From Hyphococcus sp. (GTDB lineage Bacteria; Pseudomonadota; Alphaproteobacteria; Caulobacterales; Parvularculaceae), in contig JAJFGE010000181.1 in NCBI GenBank assembly GCA_021776295.1, forward strand, positions 1 through 64,000: DNA of 64,000 bases. The letters run 5' to 3'. The notes beneath the pieces were generated by a model that searched no databases, had not been told where the DNA came from, and saw only the letters and a program-made list of their open reading frames with translations. Position 1 is the first letter of the stretch. Each line of letters opens with the position of its first letter. The position numbers were made by a program, and so were the translations under genes. Below, piece after piece: positions 43,891 to 53,021 of the stretch.

Positions 43891-44712
43891 TTAATAATAT
43901 TGGTTGGCCATCAGCGCGCGCGGTGATTTATTCAGGACCGTGCCGATCACATTGGACTTGGCAAGGATGCGTTTTGCTTCCTTCAATTCCGCCACCTGGG
44001 TCTGGCCGCTGGCGGCGACAAGCAGGACGCAATCGACTTTCGGTAGAAAGGCGAGCGTGTCGTCGCAGCCGAGCAGCGGCGACATATCGAAAATCACGGT
44101 GCGCGCATGATAGTCAGTGGTTGCTGTATGGATGAGTTGATCGGTTCGTTCGGAGGTTAAAAACTCTGCGCCTCTGCGGGTCACGCGCTCATTTGGCATC
44201 ACCAGCAAATCGTTAAGATCCGGGCGCACCGTGACCTCATCAAGCTCGCGTTTGCCTTCAAAATAGTCGAGCAGAGAGGGGGGCTCGCGAAAGCCGAGAT
44301 AGCGCGCCACGCTAGGCCGGTAAAAATCGAGATCGACGAGCACCGGATGCATGCCGGTTTTTGCGCCGATGGCGATCGCCAGATTAATTGCAGTAACGGT
44401 TTTTCCTGCGCCGGCGCCGGGAGAGACGATGGCTATGGTCTTCCATCCGGCGGCGTCCATCTTCTGTAAAACGCGGGTGCGAAGAACACGATAGGCGTTG
44501 AGCACCGGGTCTTGTTCGTTTGAAATGATGCGATGGGCGCTGAACCTGTCAAAATCGCATGCCGCCGGCGCAAAACGGTCATCTGAAGGCGGATGATCGC
44601 CGCCAGCGTCATTGGGCGCGAGGCGCGGCGCCGGCGGGCGTTTCGTAGCCGTTAGGGCGGCTTGTGTTGCGCCGCTGCGCGCGCGCGTTACTGCTTGTCT
44701 AATACGATCCAT
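43891..44712 (-). CDS. Polysaccharide-associated tyrosine-autokinase-like P-loop ATPase
   Basis: 273 residues. The ATPase core has Walker A GAGAGKT (99-105), an A' motif LVDLDFYRPS and Walker B VIFDMSPLL, as in BY-kinases such as the cytoplasmic half of Wzc and the XrtA-associated kinases. The usual Tyr-rich C-terminal tail is reduced to two tyrosines at the very end (NQYY). It lies on the minus strand just after the Wzz-like protein gene, its expected membrane activator; together they would control polymer length and export. A dispersed palindromic repeat fills the space between the two genes. Confidence 0.9.
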   Translation of the reverse strand: MDRIRQAVTRARSGATQAALTATKRPPAPRLAPNDAGGDHPPSDDRFAPAACDFDRFSAHRIISNEQDPVLNAYRVLRTRVLQKMDAAGWKTIAIVSPGAGAGKTVTAINLAIAIGAKTGMHPVLVDLDFYRPSVARYLGFREPPSLLDYFEGKRELDEVTVRPDLNDLLVMPNERVTRRGAEFLTSERTDQLIHTATTDYHARTVIFDMSPLLGCDDTLAFLPKVDCVLLVAASGQTQVAELKEAKRILAKSNVIGTVLNKSPRALMANQYY

Positions 44713-44721
44713 TACACCAAC

Positions 44722-44836
44722 CTAGAGCATTTTCGTCTTTTTGAATTGTGTAACTGCTCTAGTCCTTTGTTCTGCGTACTTGTGTATCCGTAAACCGGTT
44801 CCCATTTTTCGCGAAGGGCTCCAATCGGAAATGCTT
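44722..44836. repeat. Dispersed palindromic repeat, copy 5, inside the polysaccharide operon
   Basis: It begins CTAGAGCATTTTCG and contains GCTCTAGTCCTTTGTTCTGC and the core in reverse orientation (TAAACCGGTTCCCATTTTTC, 44791-44810), ending in CGGAAATGCTTAAGC. It parallels the copies near 9150 and 17760. It separates the chain-length gene from the kinase gene and overlaps the former's stop codon. Confidence 0.75.
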
Positions 44837-46454
44837 AAGCCGCTTCCGGCATGTTATCGACGCCAATCTTGCGTTGTCCGAACAATGAGAGAAATGACGG
44901 TTTTTTGTCTTTGTCGGCAGGTATATAGGGAATGACGGCGATGGGATGTTCGTCCACTAGCCCGGCCACATGATTACGGCCGCGGATGGTGGAAAATAAA
45001 ATTTCGGCCGCAAGCCCAATGCCGCCGCCGGCGGCAAGAGAGGCAAAAATAGCCAGGATGCTGAGTTTAATACGGTCCGGGCTGGTCGGACGATCCGGCC
45101 GCAGTGCTGGCTCAAGTATGGAGAATTTTTCCGCCTGTCTGTTTTCCTCGAGGTTTTCAGCAAGCTGGGCGTCCTGTTGTTTACCGCGAACGTCCTGATA
45201 CTCCTGGAATGTGTTTTCATAATCGCGCGTCAGGCCGGCAAGGTCGCGCTCGACCGCAGGGGTTCTGCCGATGCGGGCCTCATAATCTTTAATCTGGGCG
45301 CGCAGGCCGTCAGATGATCGGTCCAGCATGCGGATACGGTTTTCAATAATCGCGAGCCGGCCTTCCATTTGTACGCCGGAAATATCCGTCGCCCCGTTGC
45401 GGGTCTCGCGCGAAATTTTTTCGCTGAGCGTATCGCGCGCGATCGTTACCGTGACTTCTGCAGCGGCGATGTCTTCGGCGCTCGCCGTTTCGGTTCGCTC
45501 GGTTGCAAACAGCGCCGCCTCGGCGTCGCGTAACGCCGCCCGCAGCCGTTGAATTTCCGCGCTCGGCGCCAGCTGGCGTTTGATTGCGGCGATTTCGCTG
45601 CGCTTGGCCTGAATTTCCGGATAGGTGTCCAGATAAGTTCCCCGCAGCCGCGCCAGCTCGCCTTCAAGACGCAATAACTCTTGCGACAATCCGTTCTCGG
45701 AACCGACGTTAGAGGTCAATTGAGTTTCCAGGAAGCGTTTTTCTTCTTCCAAGGCTTCGATGGATCGCTGCGAACTATTCAATTCGCGCGTCGTGCGTTC
45801 CAGCATATCGAGATGCATGTTGAGATGTTCAGGCAATGCATCTGTATTCTCGACTTTAAAATTTGAAATCCGGCTTTCAATCGCACTGACTTCCGCACGT
45901 AACTTCGCCGCTTCGCGCTCAAAAAATTCGGTTGTGTTAGAGGCGCCGGCAGTTCGTGTGCTGACATCTTCGCTGAGGAACAGCGTCATGAATTCGTTGG
46001 CGACGAGATAGGCTTTGGCGGGATCGCGATCGGTATAGGAAATGGTGAAGGCAATGGTGCCGTCTTTGGCCGAGCGCCGGCCGCGGTCAATTGTGATCAG
46101 GGATACGTTAAGGCCGGATCGCATCAAATCAACGCGCTCGCTTTCAGACAGGCGCGTGGTCCGCGGAAACACAGTATATTTGTCGGCGACCTGAAGCAGC
46201 CGATTGCGCGTCATCACCCGCTGGCGGATGGTTTGGATGCGCTCCTGGGCGTAGGCGTTGATGGTCGAGCGGATGAACTCGGTCGGGATCTGCTGCGATT
46301 CCACCAAAATCGTACCCTTCGCGGTGTATTTGGGGGGCAGCAACATCACTGTCAAAATGCCAAGCGGCGCAATCACCAGCACGGGGATGAGGAAATACCA
46401 AACCCGGCGCTGTAGGATGATCAGCACATCTTCAAGTGAAAATTCGTCGCCCAT
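44835..46454 (-). CDS. Wzz/GumC-type polysaccharide chain-length determinant (XrtA-locus-like)
   Basis: About 539 residues from an ATG ending at 46454 (a TTG five codons upstream is less likely). Transmembrane segments near 21-42 and 465-490 flank a large periplasmic part with long coiled coils (about 160-420), including ESRISNFKVENTDALPEHLN. A PERDL-type RTPAVERDLAGLTRDYENTFQEYQD region precedes the second helix, as in PEP-CTERM-locus chain-length proteins. It partners the downstream kinase and divides polymer into modal lengths or gates export. It diverges from the WecG-STAS gene across a 597-base region. Confidence 0.92.
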   Translation of the reverse strand: MGDEFSLEDVLIILQRRVWYFLIPVLVIAPLGILTVMLLPPKYTAKGTILVESQQIPTEFIRSTINAYAQERIQTIRQRVMTRNRLLQVADKYTVFPRTTRLSESERVDLMRSGLNVSLITIDRGRRSAKDGTIAFTISYTDRDPAKAYLVANEFMTLFLSEDVSTRTAGASNTTEFFEREAAKLRAEVSAIESRISNFKVENTDALPEHLNMHLDMLERTTRELNSSQRSIEALEEEKRFLETQLTSNVGSENGLSQELLRLEGELARLRGTYLDTYPEIQAKRSEIAAIKRQLAPSAEIQRLRAALRDAEAALFATERTETASAEDIAAAEVTVTIARDTLSEKISRETRNGATDISGVQMEGRLAIIENRIRMLDRSSDGLRAQIKDYEARIGRTPAVERDLAGLTRDYENTFQEYQDVRGKQQDAQLAENLEENRQAEKFSILEPALRPDRPTSPDRIKLSILAIFASLAAGGGIGLAAEILFSTIRGRNHVAGLVDEHPIAVIPYIPADKDKKPSFLSLFGQRKIGVDNMPEAA

Positions 46455-47051
46455 TCTAGAACATTCCAATTCAACGCAGCGTCAGATATCGCGCCAATGT
46501 GGCCGTTATTCGGCCTCCAGGCCATGGGTTGCAAGCCCAGACTGTAAGCCCCGTACTGCGCCATGGGCGCCAGCTTCGAGGTTGCAAGCTTCAGGCCGGT
46601 TAATAAATTGCGCGCGAGCGGCTACAGCGACCCGCTAAGCTGTTCGTTTGGCTGTGACATTTGGCGCAATATAATATTCAGAACAGGCCCTCTGCAACTG
46701 TCCATATCCTGACGGAATGCCGCAATTGGCTGGCCGGTGACGCCGGTTACACCGCTAAAGGTGGTTTTTGGGCGCATGCGCGCCTTTTGGGCTTTGTCGC
46801 TAGCCTGTCTTTGGGTTAATTTAATCGCCAAAATGCCGCTATAAAGGGTTAAACTTGCCGGCGGCTGATGGCGGCGCAGGGCTTTTCGCTTATGACCGCC
46901 GGCTGGGCCAAGGCCCAGGCGGGCAAACGAAAAGCTGGCCCGGGCCTTGCTCAATACCGGCCAGATGACCGGTCAAAGGGTCGTTAACGCCGGCTCAGGG
47001 TTCAGTTTGGAACGCTGTTTTTGTTAACCAGAATATCAAAGGCGCGCTTTT
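46455..47051. other. Divergent intergenic region of the exopolysaccharide locus
   Basis: These 597 bases hold no convincing gene. A minus-strand open frame at 46622-46954 has an atypical, low-complexity composition. GGTTGCAAGC occurs twice (46527-46536 and 46580-46589), each a few bases after a CCATGGG. Two GTTAAC palindromes lie near 46983 and 47025. A plus-strand promoter-like pair is listed separately. Confidence 0.6.
46648..46675 (+). promoter_or_regulatory. Candidate promoter toward the glycosyltransferase genes
   Basis: TTGGCT (46648-46653) and a perfect TATAAT (46670-46675) are separated by 16 bases. It lies about 380 bases upstream of the WecG-STAS start, so the leader would be long; the match could be chance. 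Confidence 0.3.
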
Positions 47052-48338
47052 ATGGCAGGATTACGGGCAAAACCTTCTTCAGCGCCAGACGGCGCTGTGG
47101 AAGACGGCGCTGTGGAAAAAGATCCAGCCAAGCAATCCGCGCCTCAACCAGGGCCTCCAGGCGTTGCCGGACAGGCGACACAGCTTGCGCCAGGCGATGA
47201 TTTTGATCGTGACGTTTGGTGCCTGTTGGGCCTTCCGGTTGACGCCGCTAGCGTTGATCGGGCGGTTGCGGAGATCGATGCGGCGGTGCGGACCGGGCGC
47301 AAGCTTTCTTTTGTTACGCCGAATGTGAACTGGCTGGTGCGGGTCTTGAGGGATGGCGCTGCGCGGCGCGAGGTTCTGGACGCTGATCTTAGTTTTATCG
47401 ATGGCGCGCCGCTGGTTGCGATGGCGAGAATGCTGGGCATTCCGGCGCCGTCGCGTGTTGCCGGCGCGGATATATTTGAAGCTCTGCGGCGCCGCCCGGG
47501 TTTTGGCGCGCGCCGTACAAAAGTGTTTTTCTTCGGCGGGCGCGACGGCGCGGGCGCGGCGGCGGTAGAGGCTTTGGACGAAGAGCAAGGCGGCGTAGAG
47601 GCGGTTGGCTGCCTCAATCCGGGGTTTGGCGACGTTGAGACCATGAGTGCGCCGAAGATTATCGCCGAGATCAATGCTGCGCGCCCGGACTTTGTCGTTG
47701 TTGCGCTGGGCGCCGCGAAAGGCCAGGCTTGGATTGATCGCAACAAGGATCGATTAGATGCGCCAGTGATCGCGCATCTTGGCGCGGTGGTGGATTTCAC
47801 CGCCGGCCAGGTCGCGCGCGCGCCGGAGATGGTTAAAAAGCTGGGCCTTGAATGGCTCTGGCGGATCAAAGAAGAACCTGCATTGTGGCGGCGTTATGTT
47901 GGCGATGGCGCGGCTCTGCTGACGGTCATAGCGCGACGCTTAGCGCCTCAATTGTTGGCGTTGCGTCATCGGCAAAGCAACAATGCAGCGGCCCCGGCTC
48001 AGGCCGATGTCCGTCGCGGCGCATCGCGGACCGCCATCGTCCTTTCCGGGACGTTTACGGCGGCAAACCTTGCCGCTGCCCGTAAGGCGTTTCGGAGCGC
48101 GGCCGAGCATGGGAGCGATGTCGTGCTTGACCTTTCCGCGGTGCGCAAATTTGACCGGTCGTTTCTCGGGCTGGTCTTGATGTTGGAAAAACATGTCGCC
48201 AGAAGCGGTCGGACGCTTTACGTAGACGGCGCGACGGCGCGTCACCGAGCGATGCTGCGGGCGAACGCTATGGATTATCGCTCTGTGGTTACGGCTGAAG
48301 AACGAATTTTGGATACCGGGCGCGCCGCAACGGCATAG
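47052..48338 (+). CDS. WecG/TagA/CpsF-family glycosyltransferase fused to a STAS domain
   Basis: 428 residues. Residues about 55-290 are a WecG/TagA/CpsF transferase: LSFVTPNVNWLVRV, ADLSFIDGAPLVAMARMLG (Asp117-Gly118 at the active site), VFFFGGRDG and GAVVDFTAGQVARAPEMVKKLGLEWLWRI. Such enzymes add an N-acetylmannosamine-type or related sugar to a lipid-linked intermediate. Residues about 318-420 form a STAS/anti-anti-sigma-like fold (RTAIVLSGTFTAANL, DVVLDLSAVRKFDRSFLGLVLML), with Ser370 where SpoIIAA is phosphorylated. The two parts are joined by a basic linker. A 15-base direct repeat (47088-47117) encodes DGAVE twice near the start. It is first in the rightward exopolysaccharide series. 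Confidence 0.88.
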   Translation: MAGLRAKPSSAPDGAVEDGAVEKDPAKQSAPQPGPPGVAGQATQLAPGDDFDRDVWCLLGLPVDAASVDRAVAEIDAAVRTGRKLSFVTPNVNWLVRVLRDGAARREVLDADLSFIDGAPLVAMARMLGIPAPSRVAGADIFEALRRRPGFGARRTKVFFFGGRDGAGAAAVEALDEEQGGVEAVGCLNPGFGDVETMSAPKIIAEINAARPDFVVVALGAAKGQAWIDRNKDRLDAPVIAHLGAVVDFTAGQVARAPEMVKKLGLEWLWRIKEEPALWRRYVGDGAALLTVIARRLAPQLLALRHRQSNNAAAPAQADVRRGASRTAIVLSGTFTAANLAAARKAFRSAAEHGSDVVLDLSAVRKFDRSFLGLVLMLEKHVARSGRTLYVDGATARHRAMLRANAMDYRSVVTAEERILDTGRAATA

Positions 48339-48463
48339 ATAGCGGCGCCGAAAGCGTTATGAGATCAAAGAGTTTGGACCTGTTTAGGGGGAAGTAAATG
48401 CCTAGCAAAATGAACCACCCGTCAATCGACCGGCTACGCAGTGTTAAGCAGCGAGGAAATATT

Positions 48464-50842
48464 ATGCGTCGGATCCAGATTGCAGCAATCGCTGCGCTTG
48501 GCATGATTTCAGCGGCCTGCTCATCGCCGGAAGCTAAGATTGAGAAGTATTACATCAGCGGACAGGAATTTCTTCAAAATGGCGAATACGGAAAAGCCAA
48601 TGTTCAATTTCAAAATGTATTGAAAATTGATGAGACCCATGTGCCAGCGTTGATTGGCATGGCGGAAATTGCTGAAAGCAAGCAAAACCTAAAAGCGATG
48701 TTCGGGTTGTATCAACGGGTTGTGCGGCTCGACGCCGCCAACACCTTCGCCCATATCCAGCTTGGCAAACTTTATTTGATCGGCAGCGATGAATCCGCTG
48801 CGCTCGAATCTGCTGAAACTGCGCTTAAGCTTGAACCAAATTCTATCGACGCCATTGCACTGAAATCCGGCGTCTTGCTGCGCCTCGGCGATACGGAAGG
48901 CGCCGTTAGATTGGCGCGCCAGGCTGTCGCCGTTCAACCGGCGCATGTAGAGGCAACCACCGTGCTTGCGACAGTGCGCGGCATGAGCGGCGATATGGAA
49001 GGCGCCATCAGCGAGCTTGATCGCGCACTTAATGTAGATCCTAAGATTGCCGTGCTTCAGCTTTTGCGCATTCAGTTATTCTCGCAGCTCGGGCGCGATG
49101 AAGATGTTCTTGAAGGCTTTGCGCAACTGGTAAAACTGTTCCCAGAAGAACCGGCCTACCGGCGGGCTTATGCGATGGAATTCATTAAGCGGAAGAATTT
49201 TGCCGACGCTAGGGAACAGATGGAAATCCTTGTTGGTTTGGACGTTGAAAATGATGAAGCCAAGCTGGATGTCGTACGGATTGTAAACGCGGAAGATGGC
49301 GCCGAGGCCGCCGAAGCCCGGCTCCAGGCTTTTGTCAAAGAGTTTCCGAAAAACCAGGGCTTACGGTTCGCGCTAGTCGATCTGTTGCATGATCGGGGCG
49401 CCTTGGATGCATCGGTCGCTGCGCTTGAGCCGCTGATGAAGTCCGATGACGTTGCGATTGTGTTGCGCGCAAAGAACAAGCTTGCGGTTTTGTATTTGCG
49501 CGAAGGCGATCGCGACAAGGCGGAAGCGCTGGTCAATGAAATTCTTGACGAAGATGGCAACAATACTGATGCGCTCATCCGCCGGGCGAGTTTTCAGCTT
49601 GATAACGGTGAGTATGAAAGCGGCGTTGCCGATTTGCGCACTGCGCTCAACAACAACCCCGACCTGGTTGAGGCGATGGTTTTGATGTCGAGTGCGTTTG
49701 AGCGTCAGGACAATATCGACTTTGCCAGAGCCGAGCTTGCAAAAGCGTTTGAAACCAGCGGCAAGACGGCGCTTGTTGCAAATATTTACGCGAAATTTTT
49801 AACCCGTCATGGCGATTCAAGGCGCGCGGAAGACATTTTGGTGCAATCGCTGGCAGCCTTTCCTGGCGATTTGGATAATCTGAAACTTCTCGCCGCTGTG
49901 CGCCTTGATATTCAAGATTGGCAGGGCGCGGACGAAATCGCGGCCATTATATCATCGCTTGATGTGGCGGCTGAAAATGATCTTGCGAGCCAGATACGCA
50001 CAGTAGCGCTAAGCGGTCTCGGCGATTACGACCAGATCATCGATATGCTGACGGCGCAAAATAAAAGCGCGCCGCTGGAAAGCCGGCCCTTGGCGATGCT
50101 GGTCTCCGCTTATTTGAAAGCGGACCGCATTGATGAGGCTGAAGAGCTTTTAAAAAATGTCATTGCGTCGGATAAAAATAATTATGCCGCCTACGTGCTG
50201 CTGGCGCGAACATACGGCGCGCGCGACGATGCTGCTGCTGGCGAGACGATTCTGCTTGAGGCTGTTGACGTCGAGCCGTCCCGTGGCGAGGCGTTTGAAA
50301 TTCTCTACCGCTACTATCTTGCCCGCGGCGAACGCGATAAAGCGATTGCGCTTATTGACGACGGCATTGTGCGAGCGCCGGATAACGCCGCACTGAAGTT
50401 CTTCAGTGCTGACTATTTGGTAACTGCCGGCAAGCTGGAACAAGCGCTTGATATCTATAGCGACTTGATTGAAGAGCGCCCGAGCGACCGCATTATCGCC
50501 AATAACTTTGTCAGCCTGTCGAGTGACTTGCGCAAAGATAAAAAGAGCATCGCGCGCGCACTCGAAGTCGCACGCGTGCTCGAGCAAGATGAAACTGCGC
50601 TGGTCCAGGATACGGTTGGCTGGGCGTATTATCGCGCTGAGCAATATGACCGCGCTTTGGAGTTTCTAACCAAGGCGGCGGCCGCGACGAATAATGGGGA
50701 AATATTCTACCATCTCGGCGCGGCGCAAATCGCCGCTGGCGAGACTGAAGCCGGCCAGGCCAGCCTGAACAAGGCGCTGGATGTTGGTGGAGGGAATTTT
50801 CGATTTGAATCCGAAGTGCGCGCGCTTCTCAATCAGCAATAG
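48464..50842 (+). CDS. prsT: PrsT-like TPR-repeat lipoprotein of the exopolysaccharide/PEP-CTERM type locus
   Basis: About 792 residues from ATG 48464, which follows a GAGGAAAT ribosome site and gives a lipoprotein signal peptide (MRRIQIAAIA with a SAAC lipobox). A longer start at 48398 also has a GGGGGAAG site but would bury the signal, so it is less likely. The rest is a long array of TPR-like helical pairs (for example GQEFLQNGEYGKANVQFQNVL, then many repeats to the end). PrsT-type proteins are encoded in XrtA loci and probably scaffold export across the periplasm. Its place beside the ATPase/GT fusion and chain-length genes supports that assignment. Confidence 0.88.
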   Translation: MRRIQIAAIAALGMISAACSSPEAKIEKYYISGQEFLQNGEYGKANVQFQNVLKIDETHVPALIGMAEIAESKQNLKAMFGLYQRVVRLDAANTFAHIQLGKLYLIGSDESAALESAETALKLEPNSIDAIALKSGVLLRLGDTEGAVRLARQAVAVQPAHVEATTVLATVRGMSGDMEGAISELDRALNVDPKIAVLQLLRIQLFSQLGRDEDVLEGFAQLVKLFPEEPAYRRAYAMEFIKRKNFADAREQMEILVGLDVENDEAKLDVVRIVNAEDGAEAAEARLQAFVKEFPKNQGLRFALVDLLHDRGALDASVAALEPLMKSDDVAIVLRAKNKLAVLYLREGDRDKAEALVNEILDEDGNNTDALIRRASFQLDNGEYESGVADLRTALNNNPDLVEAMVLMSSAFERQDNIDFARAELAKAFETSGKTALVANIYAKFLTRHGDSRRAEDILVQSLAAFPGDLDNLKLLAAVRLDIQDWQGADEIAAIISSLDVAAENDLASQIRTVALSGLGDYDQIIDMLTAQNKSAPLESRPLAMLVSAYLKADRIDEAEELLKNVIASDKNNYAAYVLLARTYGARDDAAAGETILLEAVDVEPSRGEAFEILYRYYLARGERDKAIALIDDGIVRAPDNAALKFFSADYLVTAGKLEQALDIYSDLIEERPSDRIIANNFVSLSSDLRKDKKSIARALEVARVLEQDETALVQDTVGWAYYRAEQYDRALEFLTKAAAATNNGEIFYHLGAAQIAAGETEAGQASLNKALDVGGGNFRFESEVRALLNQQ

Positions 50843-50919
50843 ACAGGAGCGCAAATCCATTTACGTTGAGGGTGCCCCAGGCTTACTGATTTGGGGCGCG
50901 CCGATTTGGCAAGCTTGAA

Positions 50920-52998
50920 ATGTACGAACAATTTTTTGGTCTGACTGAAAAGCCTTTTTCGATCCAGCCCGACCCCGCTTTTTTATATTGGGGCCGGACC
51001 CACAGACTTGCTTACGCCATGCTCGAATATGGCGTTCTCAACCATGCCGGCATATCGGTCATTACCGGCGAGGTCGGGTGCGGCAAGACCACTCTCGTCC
51101 ATCGGTTGCTCGACCAGCTATCCGACACCCATACTGTCGCGCTACTGTCGAATATCCAGCAAGGCCGCGGCGATTTGTTAAGCTGGGTGCTGATGGGCTT
51201 TGGCGAGCCGTTTGCCAATAAGACCCATGTTGAGCTGTTCTCACATTTGCAATCTTTCTTTATCAGCGAATATTCCAAAGGCCGGCGCGTCGTCTTGATC
51301 ATTGACGAGGCGCAAAACCTTTCCACTGACATGCTCGAAGAATTGCGCATGCTGTCCAACATTAATGCTGGCAAAGACCAACTCTTACAGCTTATTTTGG
51401 TCGGGCAACCGGAATTGAAGGAGCTTCTCAACAGGCCGGAACTGTTGCAATTGGCGCAGCGCGTCGGCTCGGATTTTCACCTTACGCCGCTCAATGTAGA
51501 GGAAGTCCACGCCTATATCGATACTCGCCTGGCGATAGCCGGCTGCCGTCGAAGGGTATTTACTGACCGCGCAATTGATTCGATTGCAGAGCATTCGCGC
51601 GGCGTTCCCCGAGTTATTAACATCATCACCGACACCGCCCTTGTCTATGCTTTTTCCTCTGAGGAGTTGGTCGTCGGTGTGGAGACTATTCGTAATGTTA
51701 TTCGCGACAAGTCGGAATTTGGCGTGTTTGGACTGGCGTCTGATGAGGCCGCCGCGCCGCCGCTAAGACCGGCTAGCGAGGCCGGCATTGACGCTTTCGC
51801 CGATAGCTCAAAAAAAAACCGACGTAACGACGTCGACGAAGCCATTACAGTAGAGCGCGATGACCGGCGCCCGCAATCGCCCTCGCCGCAGGGCGAGCCT
51901 TTCGAGAGCCAACAGCGCGACCACGACGTTATCGTCGATGTTGCGCCGCGCGCTGGCGGTCAAATGCACGAGGCGAGCCCTCGTTTTTCCGGCGTGAAAG
52001 AAGAATCCTCCATTACCGGCGTTGTTGTCGTTGCATCCGGCAACAAAACCTCGCCTGAGGCGGCGATCCGCTCTGCAGGAGACGGGCGGGCTATTGTTTT
52101 TGTGGCGGTCGGCGGTGCGCCGGATGCGACCGCAATTGCCAAAAGCGCGGGCGCGGTTATAGCCAAAGGACCGGAACGCTCGTTCAGTCCTGCGGGCCGC
52201 GCGCGCAATGCTGGCTATCGGCAGCTGAAGAAGATCGCGCCGCATCTGCAATATGTGCAGTTTGTTGATGCTGAAACCGCGCTTGACCCGGACTGGATTA
52301 CAACGGCGGAAAAATTTATGGCGCGCCGCCCTGAAGTGTCGATTGTGACCGGCGCTATCAGATCACCGCGCGGATCGAAGATAGCCTTGGCGCCGGTGGG
52401 CGGGCGCGATCATGGCGATGATGAAGGCGAGATCCAGTGCGTCTTCGGCGGTTCGGCCTTGATGCGTGTAGAAAGCTTTGAGGCGGCGGGCGGTTTTCGC
52501 GGCGATCTGTTGACGGCGGAAACAGTGGATTTATGTATCCGCCTGCGACGGCGCGGGGCCCGGATTTGGCGCTTGGGCGAGGGGATGGCGCTGTGTGAGC
52601 CTGCGCCAAAATCTGGCGGCTGGTGGGCGCAAAGCCGCCAACGCGGGTTTGACAATGCCTATTGCGCCTCGTTGCATGGCGGGCCGCCCGAACGCATCGG
52701 CATATTGGACACTGTATTGGCGGTTTTATGGGGGTTTTTATTTCCTGCAGCGGTCATCATTGCGGCGCTGCTGGGCGCATTTGTGGCGATAAAGCTTTCT
52801 CCGGCAACGCCGCCGATATTTATTGCGGGCGCCATTCTGGCCTTCGGCGCTGGCGTATTTGTCTTCAGGATGGCCGCCTCGGTTGTGGTGCGGGGCGTGT
52901 TCAGAGCCTCGTCCTGGAAGGCTGCATTCCCGGCCGTCATGGGACGGTTTCCAGAATTTTTGGGCGCTTGCAAGTTGTGGTTCGGGGCAAAGCGATAA
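50920..52998 (+). CDS. ExeA/XrtA-type AAA ATPase fused to a membrane glycosyltransferase-2-like domain
   Basis: 692 residues in one uninterrupted frame. Residues 1-270 match the ATPase of XrtA exopolysaccharide loci (MYEQFFGLTEKPFSIQPDP start, Walker A GEVGCGKTT 50-58, Walker B VVLIIDEAQ with Asp129/Glu130, then VGQPEL and SRGVPRVIN). A disordered acidic/basic linker runs from about 275 to 362. Residues about 365-570 look like a GT-A fold: GRARNAGYRQL, the metal-type motif FVDAETALDPDW (Asp450-x-Glu452), GGSALMRVESFEAAGGF and ETVDLCIRLRRRG. Two membrane helices near 600-622 and 632-652 follow. The ATPase alone is usual; this fusion is not. The UDP-sugar-binding N-terminal strand of the GT part is weak, so catalysis is uncertain. 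Confidence 0.85.
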   Translation: MYEQFFGLTEKPFSIQPDPAFLYWGRTHRLAYAMLEYGVLNHAGISVITGEVGCGKTTLVHRLLDQLSDTHTVALLSNIQQGRGDLLSWVLMGFGEPFANKTHVELFSHLQSFFISEYSKGRRVVLIIDEAQNLSTDMLEELRMLSNINAGKDQLLQLILVGQPELKELLNRPELLQLAQRVGSDFHLTPLNVEEVHAYIDTRLAIAGCRRRVFTDRAIDSIAEHSRGVPRVINIITDTALVYAFSSEELVVGVETIRNVIRDKSEFGVFGLASDEAAAPPLRPASEAGIDAFADSSKKNRRNDVDEAITVERDDRRPQSPSPQGEPFESQQRDHDVIVDVAPRAGGQMHEASPRFSGVKEESSITGVVVVASGNKTSPEAAIRSAGDGRAIVFVAVGGAPDATAIAKSAGAVIAKGPERSFSPAGRARNAGYRQLKKIAPHLQYVQFVDAETALDPDWITTAEKFMARRPEVSIVTGAIRSPRGSKIALAPVGGRDHGDDEGEIQCVFGGSALMRVESFEAAGGFRGDLLTAETVDLCIRLRRRGARIWRLGEGMALCEPAPKSGGWWAQSRQRGFDNAYCASLHGGPPERIGILDTVLAVLWGFLFPAAVIIAALLGAFVAIKLSPATPPIFIAGAILAFGAGVFVFRMAASVVVRGVFRASSWKAAFPAVMGRFPEFLGACKLWFGAKR

Positions 52999-53021
52999 GC
53001 GGTGATTGAGCGCGGCGCATC

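Noticed and set aside
46548-46575. Possible sigma-54 type GG-N10-GC pair on the minus strand upstream of the chain-length gene
   Set aside because: Only the GG and GC positions fit; the flanking TGGCAC/TTGC consensus does not, so it is too weak.
46622-46954. A 110-codon minus-strand open frame in the polysaccharide intergenic region
   Set aside because: Its composition is unlike neighbouring genes, it has no ribosome site, and it lies where divergent promoters are expected.
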